A stretch of 32,813 nt of DNA from Paenibacillus sp. A3 (GTDB lineage Bacteria > Bacillota > Bacilli > Paenibacillales > NBRC-103111), in NCBI RefSeq assembly GCF_001399685.1, contig NZ_JTHN01000010.1, positions 1-32,813 on the forward strand, in the 5' to 3' direction. Numbering within the stretch: position 1 is the stretch's first letter; each line of letters begins with the position of its first letter. The position numbers were made by a program, and so were the translations under genes. This document shows, one piece after another, positions 22,201 through 30,583 of this stretch. The notes under the pieces are model-generated. The model searched no databases and was not told the origin of the DNA. It saw nothing but the letters and a program-made list of their open reading frames with translations.

Positions 22201-23343
22201 CTAGGCGCTGGCCCGCAGCTTGTAATATAGCACCATGAACATCGCATGCGACCACAGCAGCGGCGTTGCCGGTGGCCCCCAGCGGCCGACCCAATCGTCA
22301 TAGGCTTCCTCGCCGCCATGCGGACGCCTCACCTGCTCCGGAAACCGGCCTAATTCGTCCGCTTGCGCTGCGATCCATTCAAGCGAGCGCACAGCTTCCT
22401 CCCGGTGTCCTCTCCCCAGTTGCACCAGTCCGTACCAGGCCGCCAGCAGCAGCCACTCTCCCCCACCATAGTAGGTATCGCTTGCGTAACGGCGAACGCC
22501 TCCGGTTTCCGAGCGGAGCTCCGTCTTGATCGCTTCGATCGTTTTATGCATAACCGGATTCTGCGGATCGAATACGAGGAAAGGCTCCGCCAGCCACAGC
22601 AGGCTCGCGTCCACTCCGGCATAGCCCGTTACGTAAGCTGTGGAATCCCCTTGGGGGACAGGAGTGATGTTTTTGACAAAATGGCCGTTTTCGGAATGTA
22701 CGCCATGCTGCAGCAGGAACTCTTTTATTTCCGAGCAAACATGGTGCAGCTCCGCATTGTCGTCCAGCCGGGCAACTCCCTCCAGCCCGCCGTAAATGCA
22801 GGCCAGCGTCGAAGGATGCACGTGCTCGCCGTATTCCTCCCAGCAATCGAAGTTCGGATACCGCCAAAACGCGCGCAAATAATCGACCGCCGCATCAACG
22901 CTGATCCGGTACGTATCCGGAATCCGATCCGATCCGACCGCGCGAAGATGCTCCGTCAGCCCCCACAGCCACGCTCCGTAGCCGTCCAGTTGGAAATGCC
23001 CCCATTCCGAGCTCGTATCGTCCCGGCCATCCAGATGATAGCGGGTATGTAAAAATTCGTGAAGCGCCACGTGCTCCCCCCGGGATTGCTTGTCCGTCAA
23101 ATAGCGGATTTGACCTTGCTTGGAAGCGATTATCCGGTTGGCCCAGTCATAAAATAAAGCCGCGCTGTCGTGCTCTCCCGCCGTATCCATGGCGTATGCG
23201 ACGAAGCTTCCGTCCCTTAACCAGCCGTAGGCATAGTGCGCAAAAAGCGGACAGGCTACGTATCCCCCTTCCGGGTGCTGGTTTAACCGGATCAGCCGTA
23301 TGGACGCTTGCACCAGCTCTTCCTCATTCATCTTTGACCGCAT
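22201..23343 (-). CDS. Glycoside hydrolase family 15-like enzyme (minimal, cytoplasmic)
   Basis: A 380-aa (alpha/alpha)6-barrel protein resembling GH15 glucoamylases/trehalases. The substrate loop YGWLRDGSFVAYAMD is at 39-53, the general acid region NFDCWEEYGEHVHPST (E169/E170) is intact, and the general base region is FPEQV (E336). Bacterial GH15 enzymes are usually 600 aa or more with an N-terminal beta-sandwich domain; that domain is missing here, so this is a stand-alone catalytic barrel. No signal peptide, so cytoplasmic. The substrate is unknown: maltooligosaccharide, dextran-type, trehalose and kanosamine/glucuronyl glycosides are possible in the clan. The ATG at 23343 has AGGAAGGGG upstream. 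Confidence 0.85.
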   Translation of the reverse strand: MRSKMNEEELVQASIRLIRLNQHPEGGYVACPLFAHYAYGWLRDGSFVAYAMDTAGEHDSAALFYDWANRIIASKQGQIRYLTDKQSRGEHVALHEFLHTRYHLDGRDDTSSEWGHFQLDGYGAWLWGLTEHLRAVGSDRIPDTYRISVDAAVDYLRAFWRYPNFDCWEEYGEHVHPSTLACIYGGLEGVARLDDNAELHHVCSEIKEFLLQHGVHSENGHFVKNITPVPQGDSTAYVTGYAGVDASLLWLAEPFLVFDPQNPVMHKTIEAIKTELRSETGGVRRYASDTYYGGGEWLLLAAWYGLVQLGRGHREEAVRSLEWIAAQADELGRFPEQVRRPHGGEEAYDDWVGRWGPPATPLLWSHAMFMVLYYKLRASA

Positions 23344-23373
23344 CAGAGAACCCCTTCCTTTAATTTAATTAAA

Positions 23374-23404
23374 CAAAAAGAGATGCCCGAATCGAAGCAT
23401 CTCT
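23374..23404 (-). terminator. Intrinsic terminator after the ypuI-like gene
   Basis: AGAGATGC (23379-23386) and GCATCTCT (23397-23404) form a perfect 8-bp stem with a 10-nt loop, followed on the minus strand by TTTTTG. Confidence 0.85.
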
Positions 23405-23430
23405 TCACAATATGTCTCGGATCGGACGAA

Positions 23431-23931
23431 TTATACTTTCTCGCCCTGCATCCGTTTTTGCGTAATATAGTCGGTTTCGTAATAAGCCAAATCTTCGCGC
23501 AGCGTTTCAAAAATTTTGGACAGCTCGATCGTCAAGTCGCGCACGTCGCGTACAGGCTTTTTACGGAAGCGGATGGCATCCTGACCGGTATAAGCATAAC
23601 GGCCGTCTTCGGAATAGCATTCGTTTTTCGGATAAAAAAAGCTGTTCACAGAGCTATGATAAACGTCGTAAAGCACTTTTTCGGCATAATCCACGTTAAA
23701 ATTCGGACGGCGTAGCGCCACGCCGAGCTTCTCGTACGTCACCTCGGAAAACACTAACAAATGTCTCGTATCGGTCAAATAACCTTTATAAAATTCTTCC
23801 ATCGCTTCGTCATTATCGGTATTCAGCTGCTGCAAAGAATGTCCGTTCAGGAATTGTTCCATTTTGGCGATTGCCTCGCTCAGCTTGGTCCTTGTCGTTT
23901 CACAAAGTGTTTTTACATGAAATACTGCCAT
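23431..23931 (-). CDS. ypuI: YpuI family protein (DUF3907)
   Basis: A 166-aa soluble, mainly helical protein. The sequence MAVFHVKTLCETTRTKLSEAI, DTRHLLVFSEVTYEKLGVALRRPNF, SFFYPKNECYSEDGRYAYTGQDAIRF and the C-terminal EDLAYYETDYITQKRMQ match the YpuI/DUF3907 family of Bacillales. The function is unknown. AGGAGG lies 11 bp from the ATG. It is followed by a strong terminator and starts divergently from the subtilisin gene, with about 220 bp between starts. Confidence 0.85.
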   Translation of the reverse strand: MAVFHVKTLCETTRTKLSEAIAKMEQFLNGHSLQQLNTDNDEAMEEFYKGYLTDTRHLLVFSEVTYEKLGVALRRPNFNVDYAEKVLYDVYHSSVNSFFYPKNECYSEDGRYAYTGQDAIRFRKKPVRDVRDLTIELSKIFETLREDLAYYETDYITQKRMQGEKV

Positions 23932-24150
23932 CGCTTAAAAGACCTCCTCAACTTAAAAACAGAACGATATGGGCAAAACGACCTCTCGATACCATCGTAC
24001 CACAAAACGCATGTAAAAGTAATATGAAAAACATCCATGAATCCTTTGTTTCGGACTGCTCCTTTTTGGATAACTTTGCTGCTTTTTAAACGGCCCGCGA
24101 AGGGGATTCTAAATGACGTACACACTGTTCCGATCAGGAGGCAACGGCCC

Positions 24151-26019
24151 ATGTGGAAATACGCTTTATCGATCGCTCTTGTCATTGCCGGGGTAGCGCT
24201 TTTCTTCCCCCGCGGCGATCAGGCCCCAAAACCCGAGACGGTTACGCCTGCCGCCGAGTTGAAAATGAAGCAAACAATGCTGAATCAGGATGTGGCCCGC
24301 ACGGATGAGCTTTGCCGCAACCAGTGCAGCCTGGAATTGCATCGAATCGTTCAGGACACGCAGGCGCAAACGGAAGACAAAGCGCGGGAAACGCTGCAAG
24401 CGACCCAAGCGGCTCATCCGCAAATGGAACGCCTGGTGCGCACTAAACGAGATCAAACCTTGGACCAAGGCATTGCGGCAGGTACGCTGAACGACGCGGC
24501 GGTAAAAGCTTCACGGCCTTATATGGAGGAAGCGAAGCGGGAGGTCGATGCCGGTAAGACGTATCAATCTCCGCCGTTTCAAGCGGACGGCAGCACGTAT
24601 TTCGTTCTTGGCGTTCCTGCGGGGGATGGCGCATCCGGGATCGTCGGCGCCGTACGCCAGCAAATTCTCGCGCAGGTGGCCGATCACCAGAAGAAAAACT
24701 TAAGAATCGAGCCGTACCCGGCGGAAGGACGCTACAAGATCGAATCGGTAGATTCGAAATCGCTTCAGAACGTGCAGGTTCGTCACCCTGAAGACAACCA
24801 GGGAACGAGCCATTATCACACGAATCAAGTCGTCGTCAAATTCAAGCAGCAGCCTTCCGAGAACGACCTTACCCGTATCCGGCAAGAAATTGGCGGAGGC
24901 CATGTCAACAAACTTGGCTATACTTACGTCTTCGAGTCGCCGAACATGGAAGCCAAGCAGCTCATGGGATATTTCGGGAAATGGGACATCGATTACGCCG
25001 AGCCGCATTTTCTTTATTTAACGAACGACATTGCACCCGTTCAACCCCCGAATTCGGCAACGGTCATTACGCCGAACGACTCGCTGTACCGGCGGTATCA
25101 ATGGAATTTGCCGCAGATCGAAACGGAGGCCGGCTGGAACGTCTCCAAAGGATCGACGGATGTCATCGTTGCGGTCGTCGATACCGGGGTCGATCTGAAT
25201 CACTCGGACCTGAAAAACCATCTGATGAGCGGCTACAATGCAATCCAGCCCGGAGCCCGCCCGGTCGACGATGTCGGACACGGCACACATGTGGCCGGAG
25301 TCATCGGGGCCGTCGTGAACAACAACTTGGGCGTGGCCGGCATGAGCTGGTATAACCGCGTCATGCCGGTGAAGGTGCTCGATTCCAGCGGCGCAGGCAG
25401 CACTTATGCCGTCGCGCAGGGCATTATTTGGGCAACGGATCACGGGGCCAAAGTCATCAACATGAGCCTCGGCAACTATGCCGACGCCCAGTTCCTGCAC
25501 GACGCCATCAAGTATGCCTATGACCGCGACGTCGTCCTGATTGCCGCTAGCGGCAACGATAACACGGAACGTCCGGGTTACCCGGCAGCCTATCCGGAAG
25601 TGCTCGGCGTGGCCGCAGTGGATGCCAAAAAACAAAAGGCAGCCTTCTCCAACTACGGCAACTATATCGGCGTAGCAGCCCCTGGCGTTAACATCGCCAG
25701 CACGTATACGAACAACCAGTATGCGGCACTGTCCGGGACTTCGATGGCCAGTCCGCACGTTACGGCGCTTGCGGCGTTAATCCGTTCGGTCAATCCGAAG
25801 CTGAAAAATACGGAAGTGGTCCGAATCATCCGGGAAACGGCGATGGATCTGGGGCCTGCCGGGAAAGATAAATATTTCGGTCACGGGCTGATCGACGTGG
25901 CAGCTGCGCTCAAGGCAGCGGAACCGAGGACTTCCCGCCAAGCGGCCGGCGCCCCAACCGAGACGGCTCCGCAGCCGGGATGGCCGGCCTGGATGCAGCG
26001 CTGGTTTAGACGGGAATAG
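24151..26019 (+). CDS. Exported, membrane-anchored S8 subtilisin-family protease with extra N-terminal domain
   Basis: A 622-aa protein. An uncleaved signal/anchor (residues 2-19) is followed by a 200-residue N-terminal region with a CRNQC motif (55-59), helices and TYQSPPFQADGSTYFVLGVPAGDG, a pattern reminiscent of Cache sensor domains (inference). Residues about 222-292 look like a fervidolysin-type inhibitory propeptide (TNQVVVKFKQQPSE to WDIDYAEPHFLYL). The peptidase domain (about 315-590) has all catalytic residues: Asp344 (AVVDTG), His377 (GHGTHVAG), Asn469 (AASGND) and Ser531 (SGTSMASPH). A charged tail ends in WMQRWFRRE. The ATG at 24151 follows AGGAGG; an in-frame ATG at 24037 lacks a site and a signal peptide. 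It shares a terminator with rnpB. Confidence 0.9.
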   Translation: MWKYALSIALVIAGVALFFPRGDQAPKPETVTPAAELKMKQTMLNQDVARTDELCRNQCSLELHRIVQDTQAQTEDKARETLQATQAAHPQMERLVRTKRDQTLDQGIAAGTLNDAAVKASRPYMEEAKREVDAGKTYQSPPFQADGSTYFVLGVPAGDGASGIVGAVRQQILAQVADHQKKNLRIEPYPAEGRYKIESVDSKSLQNVQVRHPEDNQGTSHYHTNQVVVKFKQQPSENDLTRIRQEIGGGHVNKLGYTYVFESPNMEAKQLMGYFGKWDIDYAEPHFLYLTNDIAPVQPPNSATVITPNDSLYRRYQWNLPQIETEAGWNVSKGSTDVIVAVVDTGVDLNHSDLKNHLMSGYNAIQPGARPVDDVGHGTHVAGVIGAVVNNNLGVAGMSWYNRVMPVKVLDSSGAGSTYAVAQGIIWATDHGAKVINMSLGNYADAQFLHDAIKYAYDRDVVLIAASGNDNTERPGYPAAYPEVLGVAAVDAKKQKAAFSNYGNYIGVAAPGVNIASTYTNNQYAALSGTSMASPHVTALAALIRSVNPKLKNTEVVRIIRETAMDLGPAGKDKYFGHGLIDVAAALKAAEPRTSRQAAGAPTETAPQPGWPAWMQRWFRRE

Positions 26020-26032
26020 AGGATAAAAAACA

Positions 26033-26064
26033 GCAAAAAACCGCCTCCTGAGGCGGTTTTTTGC
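26033..26064. terminator. Bidirectional intrinsic terminator (subtilisin gene / rnpB)
   Basis: A perfect 15-bp inverted repeat (GCAAAAAACCGCCTC, CT, GAGGCGGTTTTTTGC). Its A/T halves give a six-base T-tract in either direction. It closes the protease gene (plus) and the RNase P RNA gene (minus). Confidence 0.9.
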
Positions 26065-26089
26065 ATGAAGATCTATTGCGTAAGCGGCT

Positions 26090-26527
26090 GAAAGAAAGTT
26101 TGCCGTAAGCCGGGTTCTGTGCTTCCGGTGGTCGTAGCGGGTGCCACCCTGCCACCATTGAAGCGACAATCATCTATCTAGGCCGTCCATTGCTGAACGG
26201 CTCAAGCGACCAACCCGAACGCGTCTCGGGCAAAGACTGTCCCTTGCGGGACGTGCGTTCCTCTAGGTCTTGCTCCAAATGGGGTTTACCAGGAACTATG
26301 TCACCATAGCTCCTCGTGGTCTCTTACACCACGGTTCCACCCTTACCTGTGCCGGCGGCGATCGAAGATCGCGTGCACGGCCATCGGCGGTCCATTTCTG
26401 TGGCACTAGCCTTCAGCTCGCGCTGACTGGACGTTATCCAGCATCCTGCCCTATGGAGCCCGGACTTTCCTCTCGTGGCGGACGCCACCAGCGATTGTCT
26501 GTCAAACTTTCCTTTGCAATAGATGCA
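26090..26527 (-). ncRNA. rnpB: RNase P RNA, B-type
   Basis: Catalytic RNA that matures the 5' end of tRNA precursors. On the minus strand the conserved GAGAGGAAAGTCCGGGCTCC (P4/J2-4 region) and, near the 3' end, ACAGAACCCGGCTTACGG are unmistakable. GAAAGTTTG and CAAACTTTC form P1. The length of about 420-440 nt and the layout fit the Bacillus (B) type. Extra pairing outside P1 (ATCTATTGC with GCAATAGAT) extends the closing stem in the precursor. A promoter (26534-26562) and a terminator (26033-26064) frame it. Exact mature ends are not certain; P1 core boundaries are 26511 and 26094. Confidence 0.95.
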
Positions 26528-26533
26528 TCTGCT

Positions 26534-26562
26534 AGTATACAAGGAATCGGCTCAAAACTCAA
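26534..26562 (-). promoter_or_regulatory. rnpB promoter
   Basis: Minus-strand TTGAGT (26562-26557), an exact 17-bp spacer and TATACT (26539-26534). The predicted start is near 26527. A perfect 15-bp palindrome (26564-26578) abuts the -35 upstream. Confidence 0.65.
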
Positions 26563-26563
26563 C

Positions 26564-26578
26564 TGCCGGATTCCGGCA
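26564..26578. repeat. Palindrome between yqfO and the rnpB promoter
   Basis: TGCCGGA-T-TCCGGCA, 7-bp arms around one base, 2 bp after the yqfO stop codon and directly upstream of the rnpB -35. There is no T-run, so as a terminator it would be poor. Confidence 0.45.
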
Positions 26579-26580
26579 AA

Positions 26581-27696
26581 TTACACGAACCGGAACGGTT
26601 CCGTATCGATTTCCGAAGCGATGACCGCCGTAGCCCACTTTCGCTCCTCCAGCTTCCGCCGCAAGTGGTCGGCGACGCCACGCTTCATGATTTTTTCCAC
26701 ATTGTGCCCCGGATCGATCAGCGCGATACCGGCCGCCAAGGCGTCATGCGCCGTATGATAATCGATATCGCCGGTTATCAGCACGTCCGCTCCGGCGAAT
26801 TGCGCATGCTTCACGTAGCGGCTGCCCGATCCCCCGAGCACGGCCGCTTTGCGTACAGTCCGCGAGAGATCGCCGACAACGCGCAGCATCGGCACGTCAA
26901 ATACCTGCTTGACCTTCTCGCACAGCTCCTGCAGCGTTACCGGCTGCGGAAGCTTTCCGGCGCGGCCGAGCCCGAACGTGCGCGTTTTCAAATCGAGCGA
27001 ATACAGATCGTAAGCGACTTCCTCATACGGATGCGCCTTCAACATCGCCTGCACGACTCTGCGTTCCACGCTCTGAGGGACGATCGTTTCGACGCGAATT
27101 TCCTGCGCCGTCTCCAGCTTTCCGGGCTGGCCGATAAACGGGTTCGTCCCTTCTTCCGGCTTGAACGTTCCGACGCCTTCGATATTGAAGCTGCAGTGGC
27201 TGTAACGGCCGATGCCGCCCGCTCCCGCTTCGAACATCGCTTGGCGAACCGCGTCGGCGTGCGTCGTCGGAACGAAGACGACGAGCTTTTTCAGCTTATC
27301 GGTATGTACTTCGTCAAGCGGCTGCGTATCGGTCATGCCGATCGCTTCCGCCATCATGTCGTTGATTCCCCCGTCGGCCACATCCAGATTCGTATGGGCG
27401 ATATAGACCGCGATGTCGTGTTTGATCAGCCGTTCGTAAAGCCGGCCTGCCGGCGTATCCGTCTGAATATGCGGCAGCGGACGGTAAATGATCGCGTGAT
27501 GTGCAATAATCAGATCGGCTTGCTCGCGAATCGCCTCGTCTACTACTTCTTCCGTCACGTCAAGCGCGACAAGCACCTTGCGGATTTCCTTTTGCAGCGT
27601 GCCGATTTGCAGCCCGATTTTATCGTTCTCCACGGCGTACGATTTGGGCGCGAGCTCTTCCATCAATTGAATTACGGCCTGGCCTTTGGCGTACAT
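26581..27696 (-). CDS. yqfO: Nif3-like dinuclear metal centre protein with YqfO insert
   Basis: A 371-aa NIF3/YqfO family protein that forms a hexameric toroid with two metal ions per subunit; related to GTP cyclohydrolase I type 2 proteins, with function unsettled. Metal-ligand motifs are ADLIIAHHAIIYRP near the N-terminus, YIAHTNLDVADGG, and C-terminal GDIDYHTAHDALAAGIALIDPGH with the final His. A PII/CutA-like insert is present at about 130-235 (LVVFVPTTHADAVRQAMFEAGAGGIGRYSHCSF, then AHPYEEVAYDLY), which separates the YqfO form from short Nif3. It overlaps trmK by 25 bp, with GGAGGTG inside trmK, so it is translationally coupled. Last gene of the sigma cluster before rnpB. Confidence 0.93.
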   Translation of the reverse strand: MYAKGQAVIQLMEELAPKSYAVENDKIGLQIGTLQKEIRKVLVALDVTEEVVDEAIREQADLIIAHHAIIYRPLPHIQTDTPAGRLYERLIKHDIAVYIAHTNLDVADGGINDMMAEAIGMTDTQPLDEVHTDKLKKLVVFVPTTHADAVRQAMFEAGAGGIGRYSHCSFNIEGVGTFKPEEGTNPFIGQPGKLETAQEIRVETIVPQSVERRVVQAMLKAHPYEEVAYDLYSLDLKTRTFGLGRAGKLPQPVTLQELCEKVKQVFDVPMLRVVGDLSRTVRKAAVLGGSGSRYVKHAQFAGADVLITGDIDYHTAHDALAAGIALIDPGHNVEKIMKRGVADHLRRKLEERKWATAVIASEIDTEPFRFV

Positions 27697-28436
27697 GCGG
27701 CTAACACCTCCTCGATTCGTTTCATCTCGGCGCGAAATTCCGCTTCCTTACTGCGGGACGCTTCCGTTTCGGACCCGGCCAGATTATCGCATATTTTACG
27801 GAGCTTATCCAATTCATAAGTCCATTTCTTAGCCCAGACGGCGGAAGCCTCCCGCAGCAAATACGGCCCCATGCTCAGCAGAACCGCACGATCTGCGGTC
27901 ATTCCGTTTGCCAAGGTCAGCGGTTCGTACAGCGATTCCGGATCTGCCCCGGACTCCGAAGCGGGAACGGCGGTCAAAATTTCATAGATTTTTCCGTCTT
28001 CCTCCAAAATGTGCTCCCCGGTCAACAACCAGCCGTTACTCAGCAGCCATTCCCGGACCGCCGCTTCGCCGACATTCGGCTGAAGCACCAAGCGGCCCAC
28101 GCCTTCCAGCTTCGCCTTTCCCGCTTCCAGAATCGAAGCGATCAGCACTCCGCCCATCCCCGCAATCGTAATGACATCCGCTTCGCCTGGCGCGATGACG
28201 GCCAGACCGTCGCCCTGCCTGACGTCAATGATCTTCTCCAGCCCCGATGCCCGCACCTGCTTCACGGCTGCGTCGTACGGACCCGGATTTACCTCGCCCA
28301 CAATCCCTCGTACGATCGTGCCTTGCTTTGCCAAATAAGCGGGAAGCAGCGCATGGTCCGAGCCGATATCCGCCAGACGGCTGCCCGCGGGAACCTCCTG
28401 TGCAATTCTGCCCAAACGTTTTGATAATCGTATCAT
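27672..28436 (-). CDS. trmK: tRNA (adenine(22)-N1)-methyltransferase TrmK
   Basis: A SAM-dependent enzyme, 254 aa, that makes m1A22 in tRNA. Motif I is VPAGSRLADIGSDHALLPAYLA; the conserved RQGDGLAVI and ITIAGMGGVLIASIL carry the catalytic-site aspartate and glycines; LQPNVGEAAVREWLLSNGW completes the Rossmann domain. The C-terminal coiled-coil tail that binds tRNA is present. I start at ATG 28436, 1 bp after the stop codon of the preceding membrane protein gene; a longer in-frame start at 28475 overlaps that gene and adds a non-conserved stretch. It overlaps yqfO by 25 bp. Confidence 0.92.
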   Translation of the reverse strand: MIRLSKRLGRIAQEVPAGSRLADIGSDHALLPAYLAKQGTIVRGIVGEVNPGPYDAAVKQVRASGLEKIIDVRQGDGLAVIAPGEADVITIAGMGGVLIASILEAGKAKLEGVGRLVLQPNVGEAAVREWLLSNGWLLTGEHILEEDGKIYEILTAVPASESGADPESLYEPLTLANGMTADRAVLLSMGPYLLREASAVWAKKWTYELDKLRKICDNLAGSETEASRSKEAEFRAEMKRIEEVLAACTPKARP

Positions 28437-28437
28437 C

Positions 28438-29274
28438 TCAGACAACCCATTCTGTCCATTTTTTTCTCCATACAAACAGCAAGGAAGCCTCAGTCACAAT
28501 CTTAACCAACAGCATCCATTGCAGCGTCATTTCGCCGTACTGCTCGGCATACAGCATACCATATAATTCAGGCATATACCAAACGATCAAGCTGAGCAAA
28601 AAGAAGACGAGTCCCATATGGCGGCTCTTCTCGTGAACCATCCACCCCATCCAGCAGAAAAGAATGCTGAGCGGCACCCAACTGAGCTCCAGCGTAACCC
28701 AACTGATCGAATCAAGCTGATAATGCAGCAGCCAGCCGTAGCAGAACACCAGGCTCACCCAACCGCCGAGATGGAACGGCACGTGCCTTGCGAGCAGGCC
28801 CGTGACAATCCACACCAGGCTGCATAGAAACACGTAGGTAACGACAAAAACGGACGACTGTATCCCGTGGAGCTTCATAAGATAAACTCCGATAAAGAGC
28901 AAAAACAACGAAGCCATGCCGATCAAAATTTGCGAGCCCATCGGGTCCTTTTCCCGCTTGTACCCCCCATACCCGTAACAGCAAGCGAGAAATAAAAGCG
29001 AGACCCCTATTTGCATTGGTAATTGAAAAGCGTTAAAATGAAGAACAGTAAAAGAAAAGGCGCATGCGGCAACCAAAACGAGAACCCATATTTTCCAATT
29101 GCTGTCGCTTATTTTAGACGCCGTAATTCCGAACAATCCACCGGAGTTTCCCGGTTTTTCTTGATTGTCTTCCAAGTAAATATTCAGCAAAAAGTCGCAG
29201 TACTGCTCAGGCAGCAGCTTGCTTCGCCGCCAGTGCTCGATTTCGCGGATTATCGTTTTCTTTTTATCATCCAT
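28438..29274 (-). CDS. Hypothetical polytopic membrane protein (weak resemblance to DUF2157)
   Basis: A 278-aa protein. A charged N-terminal helix (DDKKKTIIREIEHWRRSKLL, then PEQYCDFLLNIYLED) resembles the soluble head of DUF2157 proteins. About eight or nine hydrophobic segments follow (for example WVLVLVAACAFSFTVLHF, ILIGMASLFLLFIGVYLM, VFVVTYVFLCSLVWIVTGLL). It has many Trp and Tyr residues and no enzymatic motif. GGAGGATC precedes the ATG. It fills the place that cccA (cytochrome c550) holds in B. subtilis, but has no CxxCH haem motif, so it is a different gene. It starts after the sigA terminator and overlaps nothing; trmK begins 1 bp after it, so it is co-transcribed with trmK and yqfO. 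Confidence 0.75.
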   Translation of the reverse strand: MDDKKKTIIREIEHWRRSKLLPEQYCDFLLNIYLEDNQEKPGNSGGLFGITASKISDSNWKIWVLVLVAACAFSFTVLHFNAFQLPMQIGVSLLFLACCYGYGGYKREKDPMGSQILIGMASLFLLFIGVYLMKLHGIQSSVFVVTYVFLCSLVWIVTGLLARHVPFHLGGWVSLVFCYGWLLHYQLDSISWVTLELSWVPLSILFCWMGWMVHEKSRHMGLVFFLLSLIVWYMPELYGMLYAEQYGEMTLQWMLLVKIVTEASLLFVWRKKWTEWVV

Positions 29275-29363
29275 AGCTCTAATGATCCTCCGGAAGCCCG
29301 TCGTCGCTTAATACATATATGGGATACAAGGTACATAATTCATTCATCGGCTTGGAGCCAGCA

Positions 29364-29398
29364 AAAAATTAGACCTTCCCGCAGGCGGCGGAAAGGTC
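29364..29398 (-). terminator. Intrinsic terminator after sigA
   Basis: GACCTTTCCGC pairs with GCGGGAAGGTC (29398-29388, 29382-29372; one wobble) with a 5-nt loop, followed on the minus strand by TAATTTTTTG. It separates the dnaG-sigA unit from the membrane protein-trmK-yqfO unit. Confidence 0.88.
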
Positions 29399-29413
29399 GT
29401 AGTGACAAGCTAA

Positions 29414-30532
29414 TTATTCAAGAAAATCTTTCAACCGTTTGCTGCGGCTCGGATGGCGAAGCTTGCGCAGCGCCTTGGCTTCGATCTGGCGAATCCGTTC
29501 CCGGGTAACCCCGAATACTTTGCCGACTTCCTCCAGCGTCCGCGTCCGGCCGTCATCGAGTCCGAAGCGCAGCCGAAGCACGTTTTCCTCGCGCTCGGTC
29601 AAGGTATCGAGGACATCCTCCAGCTGCTCCTTGAGCAGCTCGTAAGCCGCGGCATCCGCCGGAGCCAGCGCTTCCTGGTCTTCGATAAAATCTCCGAGGT
29701 GCGAATCATCTTCCTCGCCGATCGGCGTTTCGAGCGATACGGGTTCTTGCGCGATTTTCATAATCTCACGCACTTTATCCGTACTGAGATCCATTTCCTT
29801 CGCAATTTCCTCCGGCGTAGGTTCGCGCCCCAGTTCCTGCAGCAGTTGACGGGATACCCGGATCAGCTTGTTGATCGTCTCCACCATATGTACCGGAATC
29901 CGGATCGTACGCGCTTGATCGGCAATCGCGCGCGTAATGGCTTGACGAATCCACCACGTGGCATACGTACTGAATTTGAAGCCCTTGATATGGTCGAATT
30001 TCTCAACCGCTTTGATCAAGCCCATATTGCCTTCCTGGATCAAGTCAAGGAACAGCATCCCCCGGCCGACATACCGCTTGGCGATACTGACGACCAGACG
30101 CAGGTTCGCTTCCGCCAAACGGCGTTTCGCTTCTTCATCGCCCTGTTCGATCCGTTTCGCCAAATCGATCTCGTCCTCTGCGGAAAGCAGCGGGACCCGG
30201 CCGATTTCCTTCAAATACATCCGTACCGGATCATTGATCTTAATGCCAGGCGGCAAGGACAAATCGTCGTCAAAATGGAATTCGTCGTGCTCATGCTCCA
30301 TCGGAGTCAGATCATTGTCATCGTCCGATTCGTTCCCGACATCGATGCCCATCTCTTGAATTTGTTCAAAAAATTCATCGATTTGCTCCGGGTCTTGATC
30401 GAACGGCGCGAGCTTCTCCATAATTTCTTTGTACGTAATTGCCGAACGTTTCTTGCCTTGTTCGATCAACTGTTCTTTAACTTGTTCGAGCGTCAACTCT
30501 GTCTCTAGTTCCGTACGTTGATCGTTCGCCAT
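29414..30532 (-). CDS. sigA: RNA polymerase primary sigma factor SigA/RpoD
   Basis: Principal (group 1) sigma factor, 372 aa, about the length of B. subtilis SigA. A short acidic N-terminal region 1.1-like segment ([23 protein letters not shown]) is followed by region 1.2 ([17 protein letters not shown]), region 2 ([41 protein letters not shown] and [16 protein letters not shown], contacting the -10), region 3 and region 4 ([49 protein letters not shown]) with the helix-turn-helix for the -35. The ATG follows GGAGGGAG. It is downstream of dnaG by 51 bp in the classic yqxD-dnaG-sigA cluster. Confidence 0.98.
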   Translation of the reverse strand: MANDQRTELETELTLEQVKEQLIEQGKKRSAITYKEIMEKLAPFDQDPEQIDEFFEQIQEMGIDVGNESDDDNDLTPMEHEHDEFHFDDDLSLPPGIKINDPVRMYLKEIGRVPLLSAEDEIDLAKRIEQGDEEAKRRLAEANLRLVVSIAKRYVGRGMLFLDLIQEGNMGLIKAVEKFDHIKGFKFSTYATWWIRQAITRAIADQARTIRIPVHMVETINKLIRVSRQLLQELGREPTPEEIAKEMDLSTDKVREIMKIAQEPVSLETPIGEEDDSHLGDFIEDQEALAPADAAAYELLKEQLEDVLDTLTEREENVLRLRFGLDDGRTRTLEEVGKVFGVTRERIRQIEAKALRKLRHPSRSKRLKDFLE

Positions 30533-30583
30533 AATCCAACTCCCTCCTCCCTGGAATACACCCCGATACCATATTGAGACGAA

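Noticed and set aside
24037..24150. 38-residue N-terminal extension of the subtilisin
   Set aside because: No ribosome binding site at 24037, and it would place a second hydrophobic stretch before the true signal anchor; the ATG at 24151 has AGGAGG.
26270..26758. 162-codon open frame over the RNase P RNA region
   Set aside because: It runs antisense across the structured RNA gene and into yqfO; the RNA signatures explain this region.
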